From: an uncultured Flavobacteriales bacterium
Lineage (GTDB): Bacteria; Bacteroidota; Bacteroidia; Palsa-965
Reading direction: 5' to 3'
NCBI GenBank assembly: GCA_903873905.1
Contig: CAIQQJ010000059.1
Coordinates: 1-64,000 of the forward strand
Length of the DNA: 64,000 bases
Shown here: positions 20,561 through 31,262 of the stretch, piece after piece
Numbering within the stretch: the first letter of the stretch is position 1
Layout: each line of letters begins with the position of its first letter
The notes under the pieces: generated by a model
The model's database searches: none
Seen by the model: the letters and a program-made list of their open reading frames with translations, nothing else
What the model was told of the DNA's origin: nothing
Position numbers and translations under genes: made by a program

Positions 20561-20983
20561 ATGAAAGCGCTGTCCATCATAGGAATCATCATGAGCATAG
20601 GAGGATTACTCACATCTCTTTTTGTGATGACCGAAGCAAAAGCAAATTGCTATTGCAATGAAGATTACCTGTATAGTAGCGGATCAGTTCCCGACGAAGC
20701 CATTTCTGGTTCTCTAATTTCCATGGTCATCTTTGTTTTTTTTCTTGTTTTTTCAATTGTAAATACAGCCAAAAGCTTTGGGAAAAACAACAACGCACTT
20801 ACACAAAGCATTCCTCCTTTTCAAGCAAATCCATTTCAGAATTTCCAGCAACCTTACGGACAACAATTTCAACAACAGTTTCCTCCGAATCCTTATCAGC
20901 AGAATCCTTACCAGAATCCACAGCAAAATCCAACGCCTCCTTCTACTCCACCTACTAATCCATGGGAACCACCAAGGCAGTAA
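20561..20983 (+). CDS. Small two-TM membrane protein with Q/N/P-rich C-terminal tail
   Basis: N-terminal TM, second TM LISMVIFVFFLVFSIVN, tail QPYGQQFQQQFPPNPYQQNPYQNPQQNPTPP. Confidence 0.75.
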   Translation: MKALSIIGIIMSIGGLLTSLFVMTEAKANCYCNEDYLYSSGSVPDEAISGSLISMVIFVFFLVFSIVNTAKSFGKNNNALTQSIPPFQANPFQNFQQPYGQQFQQQFPPNPYQQNPYQNPQQNPTPPSTPPTNPWEPPRQ

Positions 20984-21027
20984 ATTGTTACTAACGGACT
21001 TCAAATTATTTTTACGAATAAATCATT

Positions 21028-21876
21028 ATGAAACTACATACAATCGAAACCGGATTTTTTAAATTGGATGGCGGCGCTATGCATGGTGTTGTTCCAAAAA
21101 GTTTGTGGAGCAAGGAAAATGTCCCTGATGAAAAAAACATGTGCAATTGGGCCATGCGTTGTTTACTTGTGGAAGATGGCGAACGATTGATTCTCATCGA
21201 CAATGGAATGGGCGACAAACAAGACGCAAAATTTTTCGGTCATTATTTTTTAAATGGAAATGATTCACTTGAAAAATCATTGAAGGCAAAAGGATTTGAT
21301 TTTTCGGATATCACCGATATGTTTCTCACACATTTGCATTTCGATCATTGTGGTGGAAGCATAAAATACAATTCGGACCGTTCGAAATTAATTACTGCAT
21401 TTCCAAACGCAACCTATTGGAGCAATGAAACTCATTGGGAATGGGCCACGAAACCAAATGCACGAGAGAAGGCGAGTTTTCTGAAAGAAAATATTTTACC
21501 AATAAAAGAAAGCGGACAATTAAAATTCCTGAAAGAAGGAGAAGATTTATTTCCAGGTTTCAAAGTTTTGTGGCTGAACGGACATACAGGAGCGATGATG
21601 TTGCCACAAATTTCCTACAAGGGAAAAACCGTTACCTACATGGCCGATCTCATGCCAAGTGTTGCACACATTCCGCTTCCATGGATCATGGCCTATGATA
21701 CGCGTCCACTGTTAACACTCGCAGAAAAAGAAATCATTCTTCCCCAAGCAGCAAAAGAAGAACACGTTTTTTTCTTCGAACATGATGGATTAAACGAATG
21801 TTGCACCGTGGAAGAAACAGAAAGAGGTGTTCGTGTGAAACAGAAATTTTCATTGGCCGATTATTTTGGAAGATGA
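21028..21876 (+). CDS. MBL-fold metallohydrolase
   Basis: LTHLHFDHCGG motif, LNGHTGAMM, MADLMPS. Confidence 0.92.
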   Translation: MKLHTIETGFFKLDGGAMHGVVPKSLWSKENVPDEKNMCNWAMRCLLVEDGERLILIDNGMGDKQDAKFFGHYFLNGNDSLEKSLKAKGFDFSDITDMFLTHLHFDHCGGSIKYNSDRSKLITAFPNATYWSNETHWEWATKPNAREKASFLKENILPIKESGQLKFLKEGEDLFPGFKVLWLNGHTGAMMLPQISYKGKTVTYMADLMPSVAHIPLPWIMAYDTRPLLTLAEKEIILPQAAKEEHVFFFEHDGLNECCTVEETERGVRVKQKFSLADYFGR

Positions 21877-21963
21877 GAAATGGTATCGGGTATCAAGTAT
21901 CTGGTATCTGGTAAAATAATATAACCCATACCCGATTTTTGATACCAGATACCAAAATTACAA

Positions 21964-22716
21964 ATGAAAAACTCCTTAGTTCTAAGCGGTGGTGGTGCAA
22001 GAGGATTCGCTCATCTTGGCGTGTTGCAGGCATTTGAAGAATTGGAAATCCCCATTGACGAAATAGCGGGCGCGAGTGCAGGTGCGATTGTAGGTGCATT
22101 TTATTTTGCCGGACATAAACCAAAAGAAATTCTGAAATTAATTTCCTCCTACAGAATTTATCATTGGGCAAGACCAATTTGGAGAAAGCCGGGATTTATG
22201 CACATGGACAAAATCGCGGAATTATTTTCAAAATACATGCCCGACACTTTTGAAAAATTGGATCGTCCACTTACAGTTTCAGTCACAGATATTTTACAAG
22301 CAGCAACTTTATTTTTTAATTCAGGTCCGCTTGTTCCTGCTGTTTGTGCTTCCGCTTGCCTTCCTGTTTTGTTTGAACCTATAAAATTCGCAGGTTCTCA
22401 AATGGTCGATGGTGGAATATTGAATAATTTTCCCACTGATCCATTTATAGGAAAAGGAACAAATATCATTGGCGTTCATGTCAATCCCGTTCCTGGTGGA
22501 CTTGAACATATTCATTTTAAAAACATGCCTGATCGTACTATAAATTTGCTTTTACGCAGGGAAGTTTTGGAGAAAAAAGATCAATGCACTGTTTTCATCG
22601 AGCCGATGGAATGTTGGAAATATAATATTCTTGATATTGGCGAGGGAGAAACCATTTTCAAGATTGGTTATGATGCAACGATGTTAATGAAAGATGAATT
22701 ATTGAAATTGAAATGA
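21964..22716 (+). CDS. Patatin-like phospholipase
   Basis: LSGGGARGFAHLGVL oxyanion loop, GASAGA nucleophile elbow, DGGILNNFP. Confidence 0.94.
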   Translation: MKNSLVLSGGGARGFAHLGVLQAFEELEIPIDEIAGASAGAIVGAFYFAGHKPKEILKLISSYRIYHWARPIWRKPGFMHMDKIAELFSKYMPDTFEKLDRPLTVSVTDILQAATLFFNSGPLVPAVCASACLPVLFEPIKFAGSQMVDGGILNNFPTDPFIGKGTNIIGVHVNPVPGGLEHIHFKNMPDRTINLLLRREVLEKKDQCTVFIEPMECWKYNILDIGEGETIFKIGYDATMLMKDELLKLK

Positions 22717-22748
22717 TTTTTCGGTATCATTTTTGCAAACCAATATTT

Positions 22749-23729
22749 ATGAAAAGGCTATTACTTCTGTTTTACGTGTTTTTAGGATCAAGTTTTTTGT
22801 TCGCCCAGGAATTCACTCCTCCAGATTCCGTTGCCATTCGAAAATCAAAAGTGAAAACCGTCAAGATTTTTTACACGGGCACTGGTACAGTCAATTCCCT
22901 CACACATGAATATCATTACAACCGCAAAGGCCAGTGCATTTTCAGTAGCGAAGGGTCGACTGCCACTTATTATTATTCCTTTCGTTACGACAGCTTGGGA
23001 AGATGTAACCGTTGGGATCAGCGACAAATGAACGGAAATTTAATTTCTGGAAATGAGAGCGATTTTTATTCTGACGGAAAATTATTTCACATGAAATATT
23101 ATTCGGATAAGGACACTGTGTTCCCCAACAGAATATGCACCTATGACACATTGGGAAATACCATTGACGAAAAACATTTCAATGGAAAACAGTTCATACA
23201 AACAATTTCGCGTGTTTACGATGCCAATAGAAGCACCATTAGAATTTGCGATTCAACAAATTCATTAGTAACAATCATATCGAAGGGAAAACTAATTTAC
23301 AATGCAAGCTACGATTCAATTCATCATGCCATTGAAATTTGGAATTTTGTTTATGATAAGGATTGGAAACTTGTTTCAAGCACTTGCAGAACCAAGGACA
23401 AAACTATTCTAACTGAATTGACTTACGCCAACGACGGAAAAATCAAGGAATTGATTACCTACTCACTGAAAATTAATGGTAAGCCCGCAACTTTTGATCA
23501 AGAAATGGAATGGAAAAAGCGTTGGGATTATCTGACTCCAAAATTTAAAATTTGCGGAACCGATGACCTCAAATTGCCGATCTCAGATCCAATTCCTATT
23601 GAAGAATATAAGCATCAACTAAAAAAAGATAAGATGGGAAATATCATTTCAGATCGCGTGATTTCTGGCAATGAATGGATGAATGAGAAACCTGTACTCT
23701 TTTCATATAAATACGAATATTGGAAATAA
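22749..23729 (+). CDS. Secreted hypothetical protein with RHS/YD-like beta repeats
   Basis: MKRLLLLFYVFLGSSFLFAQ signal peptide; HEYHYNRKGQ, RYDSLGRCNRW-type motifs; start placed at the signal peptide. Confidence 0.7.
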   Translation: MKRLLLLFYVFLGSSFLFAQEFTPPDSVAIRKSKVKTVKIFYTGTGTVNSLTHEYHYNRKGQCIFSSEGSTATYYYSFRYDSLGRCNRWDQRQMNGNLISGNESDFYSDGKLFHMKYYSDKDTVFPNRICTYDTLGNTIDEKHFNGKQFIQTISRVYDANRSTIRICDSTNSLVTIISKGKLIYNASYDSIHHAIEIWNFVYDKDWKLVSSTCRTKDKTILTELTYANDGKIKELITYSLKINGKPATFDQEMEWKKRWDYLTPKFKICGTDDLKLPISDPIPIEEYKHQLKKDKMGNIISDRVISGNEWMNEKPVLFSYKYEYWK

Positions 23730-23861
23730 GTATCATGCATTTCATTTATTATCCAGAGTGTTCTTTTTATCATTCCTTCAATCCATTCTTAGCAAACATT
23801 AACGTGCAAATTCACTATACAAAATCGTAATCATAAAAACCTACCACGTACATTTGCCAAC

Positions 23862-24737
23862 ATGGATTTAGTCCGCGAAAAATTACTTTTCCTTATCTCC
23901 ACTCCCACTTACGCCTTTTTCATTGGTGCAGAAATTCTTTTCAGTTACATTTTCAAAAAACATTATTACTCCACCAAAGGCACATTAATGAATGTGTGGT
24001 TGTCCGCATTGAATTTAGGACTCGATCTTTTGCTTCGCGGATTTGTTTTGGTTTTTCTCACTTACTTCTTTCAATTTCATTTTCTCCTCATAAAAACGCC
24101 ATGGATTTATTGGATGGTTATTTTATTCGCCGAGGATTTCACATTCTATTGGTTGCATCGCATCGATCATTTTGTCCGATTTTTTTGGGCCGTTCACGTC
24201 ACACATCATTCATCCGAAGAATATAATCTCACCATCGGATTTCGTTCTTCCGTTTTCCAACCACTCTATCGTTTCATTTGGTTCATTCCGCTTCCGCTAT
24301 TAGGATTCAGAGGTGAAGACATCATGTTGATGTACGCCATCACTCAGATTTACGGAATTCTCATTCACACACAATTCGTAAAAAAACTCGGTCCGCTCGA
24401 ATGGTTCATGTCAACACCTTCGCATCATCGTGTGCATCACGCATCCAACATCAGGTATCTCGACAAAAACATGGGAATGGTTTTGATTATCTGGGATAAA
24501 CTTTTCGGAACATTTCAGGAAGAGGATGAAGCTGTGAAATTCGGTCTCGTCACCAATCTTACACAACCATATCATCCGTTCAAAACCATTTTTCACGAAT
24601 GGAAAGCGATCATAAATGATTTGAAAAAGGAATCTTCCTTCAAGGCAAAACTCATGTACATCTTCGGCCCTCCCGGTTGGAGTCATGATGGCTCCAAAAA
24701 AACATCGAATCAATTAAGGGAAGATTCGAAAATTTGA
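23862..24737 (+). CDS. Sterol desaturase/fatty acid hydroxylase superfamily protein
   Basis: histidine boxes HRIDH, HVTHHSSE, HRVHHASN. Confidence 0.93.
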   Translation: MDLVREKLLFLISTPTYAFFIGAEILFSYIFKKHYYSTKGTLMNVWLSALNLGLDLLLRGFVLVFLTYFFQFHFLLIKTPWIYWMVILFAEDFTFYWLHRIDHFVRFFWAVHVTHHSSEEYNLTIGFRSSVFQPLYRFIWFIPLPLLGFRGEDIMLMYAITQIYGILIHTQFVKKLGPLEWFMSTPSHHRVHHASNIRYLDKNMGMVLIIWDKLFGTFQEEDEAVKFGLVTNLTQPYHPFKTIFHEWKAIINDLKKESSFKAKLMYIFGPPGWSHDGSKKTSNQLREDSKI

Positions 24738-24802
24738 TGATTTGAAATTCCATTTCGATATTCAGAGTTCTATATTCATTATTCGATATTCAATTTTGTT
24801 AT

Positions 24803-24920
24803 GGCGTGTCCCCAATCCCAACAATGCTGTTGGGATTGAGGTCGGGCTTTACGCTTTTACTCCTCGTCCCAACAGTACTGTGGGGACTGTGGGGTAACCG
24901 CTTCAATCCCTCACGCAAAA
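24803..24920 (+). repeat. Modular intergenic element family 1, copy A
   Basis: GGCGTGTCC-[CCAATCCCAACAATGCTGTTGGGATTGA]-GGTCGGGCTTTACGCTTTTACTCCTCGT-[CCCAACAGTACTGTGGGG..]-GTAACCGCTTCAATCCCTCACGCAAAA. Confidence 0.92.
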
Positions 24921-25027
24921 AAGAATTGCCACAATAGCACAAAGGTCCGAAGGACCTTAGAAATTTCAAAAAAACTCATTTCATATATTCAAAGTCCCTC
25001 TCCACCATAGAGGGATTTAGGGTGAGG

Positions 25028-27490
25028 TCAAGCAGGATCCACATCAGGAACAACTCTGATCTTTTTGAAATCAACATTTGTTTTGAAAAGCAATATTTCC
25101 CTCGCTAGAATTTCCTTCAACTTCGTGCTGTTCGATTCGCGTTCCACTTTTATCAGAATATTTTTAACATATTCATCACGAATTTTTCCCACTGGAGGAA
25201 ATTCCGGACCCAGTACCCGTTCCCTGAATTGCTCTCGCAATCGCTCTGCAAAATATTGCGCGCCATTATCCAACAAAACATGATCCTTTGCCTTTAAAGA
25301 CAACCTGATCAAACGATAGAATGGTGGATATTTAAATTCCATTCGTTCCGCTAATTCATTTCGGTACATCGTTTCATAATCATGTGCAATAACACATTTA
25401 ATAATCGGATGCTCCGGATTATACGATTGAATGATTACTTCTCCAACTTTTTCCCTTCGTCCCGCTCGACCTGCAACTTGTGCCATTAATTGAAAAGCAC
25501 GTTCTGCAGCACGGAAGTCAGGATAATTCATCAATTGATCAGCAGATAAAACTCCCACAAGAGAAACATTTCCGAAATCCAAACCTTTCGTCACCATCTG
25601 TGTGCCGACCAAAATATCAATCTTGTGCGCTTCAAAATCATTCACCAAATTCTGCATCCCAAATTTTCCACGCGTGGTATCTAAATCCATCCGTGCAATT
25701 TTGGCATTGGGCAAAATCAATTGCAATTCCTCTTCAATTTTTTCCGTTCCAAAACCTTTCATCTTTAATTCCGTGCTTCCACAAGCCGGACATTGACGCG
25801 GTGGCGGTGTTGTCCATCCACAATAATGGCAGCGTAACTGATCAGAATTTTTATGATATGTCAAACTCACATCACAACGCACACAATGAGGAATGTGACC
25901 GCAGTCCTGACATTCAATGGAAGGCGCAAACCCACGACGATTTTGAAAAAGAATTATTTGTTCTTTTGCCAGTAATGCCGCTTCAATTCGCTCAATGAGA
26001 TAGGGAGAAAAATGCGATTTCATCAATCGCTTTTTCGAAAGTTCTTTTATATCCACAACCGTAATTTCCGGAAGTGAAGTTCCTCCATAACGTTCTGTCA
26101 AAACAGCAATTCCATAACGACCATGTTGTGCATGATGAAAAGATTCCACAGATGGTGTTGCTGATCCCAATAAAGTTTTTGCGCCATGCAATTTAGAAAG
26201 CCAAATCGCACTCTCGCGCGCATTGTAACGCGGTGCAGGATCCTGTTGTTTGAAGGAGGAATCATGTTCTTCATCGATAATAACCAAACCCAATTTCCCA
26301 AATGGCAAGAACATGGAAGAACGTGCACCGATCACAACATTTGGTTTGTTTTTCAAAACTTCATTCCAAACCTCTACACGCTCATTTTCATTGAAGCGGG
26401 AATGATAGACCAAAACTTTTTCGCCAAAATGTTTTTGCAAACGCACAATCAATTGAGTCGTCAAGGCAATTTCAGGAAGCAAATATAAAACCTGTTTCCC
26501 CAATGCAATTTGTTCGGAAATTAAACGAATATAAACTTCTGTTTTCCCACTCGAGGTAACACCGTGTAAAAGACAAACATCTTTTGTTTCAAAATGCGAG
26601 CGAATTTCTGTAATTGCAATTTCCTGATGTGGGCTTAAGGTCAAAATTTTATTGGCACTTTCCTTCAACATCAATCGGGAAACTTCCATTTCTTCCAAAA
26701 CGAAAATCTTCTTTCTAACCAGGGAAGAAAAAATTCCATCTCCAACACCTGATGATTTCAAAAGATCAATTTTCCGAACTGCCTTTGGATTTTTACTATA
26801 TCGCTCCGACAAATGAATGAAAGCCATCAGCAATTGTAATTGCTTGAAAGCACGCTTTTCCAATTGTTCGAAAACTGCTTTCAACTTTTCTTCATCGGCA
26901 AATTCATCGGCAAACCGAACATACGTTTCATATTTCGGTTGATAGCGCTGTTGAATTTCCTCATATATCAAAATCACTCCTTCATCCAACAACTTTCTAA
27001 TTACCGGATAAACCGTTTTCTTATCAAGTATTGCTGAAATATCTTCCAACGTCAAAGTGGTTCGCACATCAAGCGCCTCACATAATGAAAAAGCCTCATC
27101 ATCCAGATTTTTTCTGTCGCCTTCCCAACTTACATTCAACAATATTTTTGTTTCACTCGTCAATCGCAGTCCTGACGGAAGCGCCGCCAACATGATTTCT
27201 CCTTTTGCACACAAATAATAATGCGACATCCATTCCCAAAAATTCAATTGTAATTCTGTTACCACTGGATGTTCATCCAAAACAGAATCAATATACTTTG
27301 TGGTATATGACGGAGCCGTTTCATGCACTTTCCAAACAATCGCAGCATACAATTTATTTTTTCCGAATTGAACCACCACGCGCATACCTGGCCGAACACG
27401 ATCGTTTAAGCCTTGCGGAATACGATACGTAAACAGATTGGGCAGTGAAAGCGGAAGAACAAGATCAGCGAAATAGTCGGTGCGAGACAT
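25028..27490 (-). CDS. priA: Primosomal protein N' (PriA helicase)
   Basis: LLHGVTSSGKTEVY, IDEEHDSSFKQ, zinc-binding CQDCGHIPHCVRCDVSLTYHK...CHYCG...CPACG, GTQMVTKGLDF. Confidence 0.97.
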   Translation of the reverse strand: MSRTDYFADLVLPLSLPNLFTYRIPQGLNDRVRPGMRVVVQFGKNKLYAAIVWKVHETAPSYTTKYIDSVLDEHPVVTELQLNFWEWMSHYYLCAKGEIMLAALPSGLRLTSETKILLNVSWEGDRKNLDDEAFSLCEALDVRTTLTLEDISAILDKKTVYPVIRKLLDEGVILIYEEIQQRYQPKYETYVRFADEFADEEKLKAVFEQLEKRAFKQLQLLMAFIHLSERYSKNPKAVRKIDLLKSSGVGDGIFSSLVRKKIFVLEEMEVSRLMLKESANKILTLSPHQEIAITEIRSHFETKDVCLLHGVTSSGKTEVYIRLISEQIALGKQVLYLLPEIALTTQLIVRLQKHFGEKVLVYHSRFNENERVEVWNEVLKNKPNVVIGARSSMFLPFGKLGLVIIDEEHDSSFKQQDPAPRYNARESAIWLSKLHGAKTLLGSATPSVESFHHAQHGRYGIAVLTERYGGTSLPEITVVDIKELSKKRLMKSHFSPYLIERIEAALLAKEQIILFQNRRGFAPSIECQDCGHIPHCVRCDVSLTYHKNSDQLRCHYCGWTTPPPRQCPACGSTELKMKGFGTEKIEEELQLILPNAKIARMDLDTTRGKFGMQNLVNDFEAHKIDILVGTQMVTKGLDFGNVSLVGVLSADQLMNYPDFRAAERAFQLMAQVAGRAGRREKVGEVIIQSYNPEHPIIKCVIAHDYETMYRNELAERMEFKYPPFYRLIRLSLKAKDHVLLDNGAQYFAERLREQFRERVLGPEFPPVGKIRDEYVKNILIKVERESNSTKLKEILAREILLFKTNVDFKKIRVVPDVDPA

Positions 27491-27667
27491 AAAATAAAAT
27501 CAAACCTCAAATCAGATAGTAATGCCAAACCTTTTCCCTGAAATAAACTCGGAAAAACAACAAAATAATTTACTTGGCAATGATTGCATTTTTGATTTTA
27601 TAAAGATAATCCTAAACTTCAATTTTCATGAGGGAAATTTCTTCATTTTTGTAGTATAAATTGTTCT

Positions 27668-29284
27668 ATGACCACCGAAGAAATTGCGAAAAAGCTCAAC
27701 CTCACTGCTCAATTGCAGGAACTTCACGGACAAAATCCGTTCAAGGTGAAGGCCTTAACAAATGCAGCTTTCCGATTAAAAAAAACCGAGATTAGTCTGG
27801 AAGGAAAAAGTCTTGAGGAATTGACTGCAATGGAAGGAATTGGAAAGGGAATTGCTGCAAAGATTTTTGAATTGCAAACCACAGGAAAGCTCAAGGAACT
27901 GGAAGAGGTGCTTTCAATTACGCCACTTGGTGTAGTTGAAATGTTGCATATAAAGGGAATTGGGCCGAAAAAAGTTGCGCAATTATGGAAAGAACTGGAA
28001 GTGGAATCGCCTGGAGAACTTTTATACGCCTGCAATGAAAATCGTTTGGTTGAACTCAAGGGATTCGGTGAAAAAACACAAGCCGCTGTAAAAAAGTTCA
28101 TTGAATTTTCAATGGAGAGTAAAGGCAAATTCCATTATGCCGCCTGTGAAAAAACGGCACTTGCATTGGTGGAATTCCTAAAAAAACAAACTGGCTCAGA
28201 ATTCATTTCGCTCTCCGGAGACATTCGCAGAAAATCCATCATCATTTTGGGAATTGAAATTGTTGCCGCCGTTCCTGAAAAGAAAATCAATTTATTGAAT
28301 TTTGAAAACCCTAGAAATATTCCTGTTCATGTTCACACCTGCGAAGAGGATGAATTCGCTGAGGTTTTGTTCCGCACAACAGCTTCTCCTTCTCATTTGA
28401 AACAACTCGAAACTTTTTCATACCGCGGAGAGTTACATCCTGAAACGGAAGAAGAACTTTACGCCGGATATGAATTGGATTATATTGAGCCTGAATTGCG
28501 CGAAGGCCGAGGCGAAATAATGTTGGCGCAACACAGCAAACTTCCAAAACTCATTGAGGAAACTGATCTGAAAGGAGTGCTGCATAATCACAGCAAATAC
28601 AGCGATGGCATGAGTTCACTTTCTCAAATGGCAGAAGCTTGTCGTACATTGGGCTATTCCTATTTCGGAATTTGTGACCATTCTCAATCTGCTTTTTATG
28701 CAAATGGAATGAAAGTCTATTCCGTTCAAGAACAACAATTGGAAATTGATGAACTCAATAAGAAAATGTTTCCTTTCAAAATTTTCAAGGGAATAGAATC
28801 TGACATTTTGAATAACGGCTCGCTCGATTATGAAAAAGAAATTCTTGAAACCTTCGATTTCGTTGTTGCTTCCGTTCATTCCAATCTGAAAATGGATAAG
28901 GAAAAAGCAACTGCAAGATTATTGAAAGCGATTGAAAATCCATTCACAACAATTTTAGGTCATCCAACAGGCAGATTATTGCTTTCACGTGAAGGTTATC
29001 CAATCGATCATAAAAAAATAATTGACGCTTGTGCCGCGAATGGAGTTGCCATAGAATTGAATGCGCATCCTTATCGTTTGGATATCGATTGGACTTGGAT
29101 TCCTTATTGTATTGAAAAAGGCATTATGATTTCCATCAATCCCGACGCGCATGAAACAGCTGGCTTGCTCGATTTGCATTGGGGAATCGCTGCTGCAAGA
29201 AAAGGAATGTTGACGAAAGAAACTTGTTTGAATGCAATGAGTCTGGAGGAAATTACAAAGTGGTTTGGTGCGAAGAAAAAATAA
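27668..29284 (+). CDS. PolX-type DNA polymerase/PHP domain protein
   Basis: HhH motifs (GIGKGIAAKI; IKGIGPKKVAQLW), PHP domain LHNHSKYSDGMSSL...GICDHSQSA...INPDAHE. Confidence 0.92.
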   Translation: MTTEEIAKKLNLTAQLQELHGQNPFKVKALTNAAFRLKKTEISLEGKSLEELTAMEGIGKGIAAKIFELQTTGKLKELEEVLSITPLGVVEMLHIKGIGPKKVAQLWKELEVESPGELLYACNENRLVELKGFGEKTQAAVKKFIEFSMESKGKFHYAACEKTALALVEFLKKQTGSEFISLSGDIRRKSIIILGIEIVAAVPEKKINLLNFENPRNIPVHVHTCEEDEFAEVLFRTTASPSHLKQLETFSYRGELHPETEEELYAGYELDYIEPELREGRGEIMLAQHSKLPKLIEETDLKGVLHNHSKYSDGMSSLSQMAEACRTLGYSYFGICDHSQSAFYANGMKVYSVQEQQLEIDELNKKMFPFKIFKGIESDILNNGSLDYEKEILETFDFVVASVHSNLKMDKEKATARLLKAIENPFTTILGHPTGRLLLSREGYPIDHKKIIDACAANGVAIELNAHPYRLDIDWTWIPYCIEKGIMISINPDAHETAGLLDLHWGIAAARKGMLTKETCLNAMSLEEITKWFGAKKK

Positions 29285-29310
29285 TTTTGAATTTTAAATT
29301 TTGAATTGGG

Positions 29311-29508
29311 ATGGGAAATAAATTTGTCAAAATTGTCATTTGCATTGTAATGATAATTTCAGGTTTCTTATTGCCAGGGATTGCATTTACAACACCGATG
29401 GGCGACCATCACATAAATGAATTACTAATTATACTTGGGTTCATTTTGATGCCACTTGGAATTATTCTATTAGTTTTTGCCTCCATTTCAAAAGCGAAAA
29501 AATGCTAA
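29311..29508 (+). CDS. Small two-TM membrane protein
   Basis: 65 aa, two hydrophobic segments, not overlapped by a better ORF. Confidence 0.5.
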   Translation: MGNKFVKIVICIVMIISGFLLPGIAFTTPMGDHHINELLIILGFILMPLGIILLVFASISKAKKC

Positions 29509-29589
29509 TTAAAAATTTAGAATTCAAAATTCAAAATTAATTTCACAACTTTTCAACCTTTCAACTTTCAAACATTTCAACCGTAAAAA

Positions 29590-31107
29590 ATGGCCCTCCT
29601 AAATTCCATAGCAAGTTGGTACATGACCAAACGAATCCATCAAATAGATTTGTTCAGGAAATATCCGCATGAAGTGCAGCAAGAGTGGTTTCAGAAATTA
29701 ATTGAATCAGGCAGAGAAACAGAGTTTGGGAAAAAATATGGGTTTAATGAAATCACAAACGCTGAACAATTCCGAAGGCAAATTCCATTACAAAATTACG
29801 ATTCGTTAAAACCGTACATCGAACGTTTACGCAAAGGTGAACAGTTTTTATTGTGGCCAACCGACGTAAAATGGTTTGCCAAATCGGCCGGAACCACCAA
29901 CGACAAAAGCAAATTCATTCCCATCACCGAAGAATCATTGAAAGGCTGCCATTACAAAGGTGGAAAAGACATGATCACTTTTTATTGTAATAATTATCCC
30001 GATCATCATTTGTTCACCGGAAAAAATCTTGCGCTCGGTGGTTCGCATCAAACGGAAGTTTATGATTTCAATGAATCCTACACGGGCGACGTTTCTGCAA
30101 TCATTATTCAGAATCTCCCATTGATCGCTGACTATTTTCGTTCTCCAAGTGTTGACATTGCCTTGATTGGGGAATGGGAAGAGAAATTGGAAAAAGTTGC
30201 ATCCTCCACCATCGATGAAAATGTGGTGAGCCTTGCTGGTGTACCTTCCTGGATGTTGGTGTTGCTCAAGAAAGTTTTGAATGACACCGGGAAAAAATCC
30301 ATCAAGGAAATTTGGCCGAACCTTGAAGTTTATTTTCATGGCGGTGTAAGTTATTCTCCCTATCGAAATCAGGTAAATGAATTGTTGGGTTTCGATATTC
30401 ATTTGCTTGAATTGTTCAATGCATCGGAAGGTTTTTTCGGAATGCAAGACCAGCGCGATTCTAATGAATTGTTACTCCTCCTGGATTACGGAATATATTA
30501 TGAATTTCTCCCTGAAGAGGAATGGAACAACGAAAACGGCAAAACACTGACACTTGATGAAGTTGTATTAGGTCACAACTACGCACTTGTCATCTCAACA
30601 ACAGGAGGTTTATGGCGCTACAATGTTGGCGACACCATTGAATTCACAAATCTCCTTCCCTACCGTTTCAAAATCACTGGAAGAACGAAACATTTCATCA
30701 ACGCGTTCGGAGAAGAATTGATGATTGGCAATGCGGAGAAAGCCTTAGAAATTGCTTGTGAAAAAACGGGTGCGGAAATAAATGAATACACCGCTGCTCC
30801 TATTTACATGAACAAAGAAAATAAACAAGGCGCTCATGAATGGCTAATCGAATTCAAAAAAACTCCCGCCGATTTAATTTATTTTTCCGAACTCCTCGAC
30901 AACGCACTAAAAACAATCAATTCTGATTACGAAGCAAAACGGTATCACAACCTGGCCTTGCAGTTTCCAATCATACGAAGTCTTCCGCAAGGAACATTTT
31001 ACAATTGGTTGAAATCAAAAAACAAATTGGGCGGTCAACATAAAATTCCACGCTTGTCGAATGAAAGAAAATTTGTGGAAGAAATCCTGGCATTGAAGAA
31101 ATGGTAG
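29590..31107 (+). CDS. GH3 (auxin-responsive promoter) family protein
   Basis: FAKSAGTTNDKSKFIPIT, ASEGFFGMQ, GGLWRYNVGDTIEF, KHFINAFGEELM. Confidence 0.92.
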   Translation: MALLNSIASWYMTKRIHQIDLFRKYPHEVQQEWFQKLIESGRETEFGKKYGFNEITNAEQFRRQIPLQNYDSLKPYIERLRKGEQFLLWPTDVKWFAKSAGTTNDKSKFIPITEESLKGCHYKGGKDMITFYCNNYPDHHLFTGKNLALGGSHQTEVYDFNESYTGDVSAIIIQNLPLIADYFRSPSVDIALIGEWEEKLEKVASSTIDENVVSLAGVPSWMLVLLKKVLNDTGKKSIKEIWPNLEVYFHGGVSYSPYRNQVNELLGFDIHLLELFNASEGFFGMQDQRDSNELLLLLDYGIYYEFLPEEEWNNENGKTLTLDEVVLGHNYALVISTTGGLWRYNVGDTIEFTNLLPYRFKITGRTKHFINAFGEELMIGNAEKALEIACEKTGAEINEYTAAPIYMNKENKQGAHEWLIEFKKTPADLIYFSELLDNALKTINSDYEAKRYHNLALQFPIIRSLPQGTFYNWLKSKNKLGGQHKIPRLSNERKFVEEILALKKW

Positions 31108-31176
31108 CAAGTATCAGGTATCTGGTATCAAGTATTTGGCATTAAATATTTCTTGAAATAATTAATTCTCAATTTT

Positions 31177-31262
31177 GGGCGTGTCCCTCCTGCGTCAGGT
31201 CGGGCTTTTCACTGCAAGTCCTCCTGCGTCTGGGCTTTCCGTTACAATCCCTCACGCAAAAA
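31177..31262 (+). repeat. Modular intergenic element family 1, copy B
   Basis: GGGCGTGTCC-CTCCTGCGTCA-GGTCGGGCTTTTCACTGCAAGTCC-TCCTGCGTCT-GGGCTTTCCGTTACAATCCCTCACGCAAAA. Confidence 0.93.
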
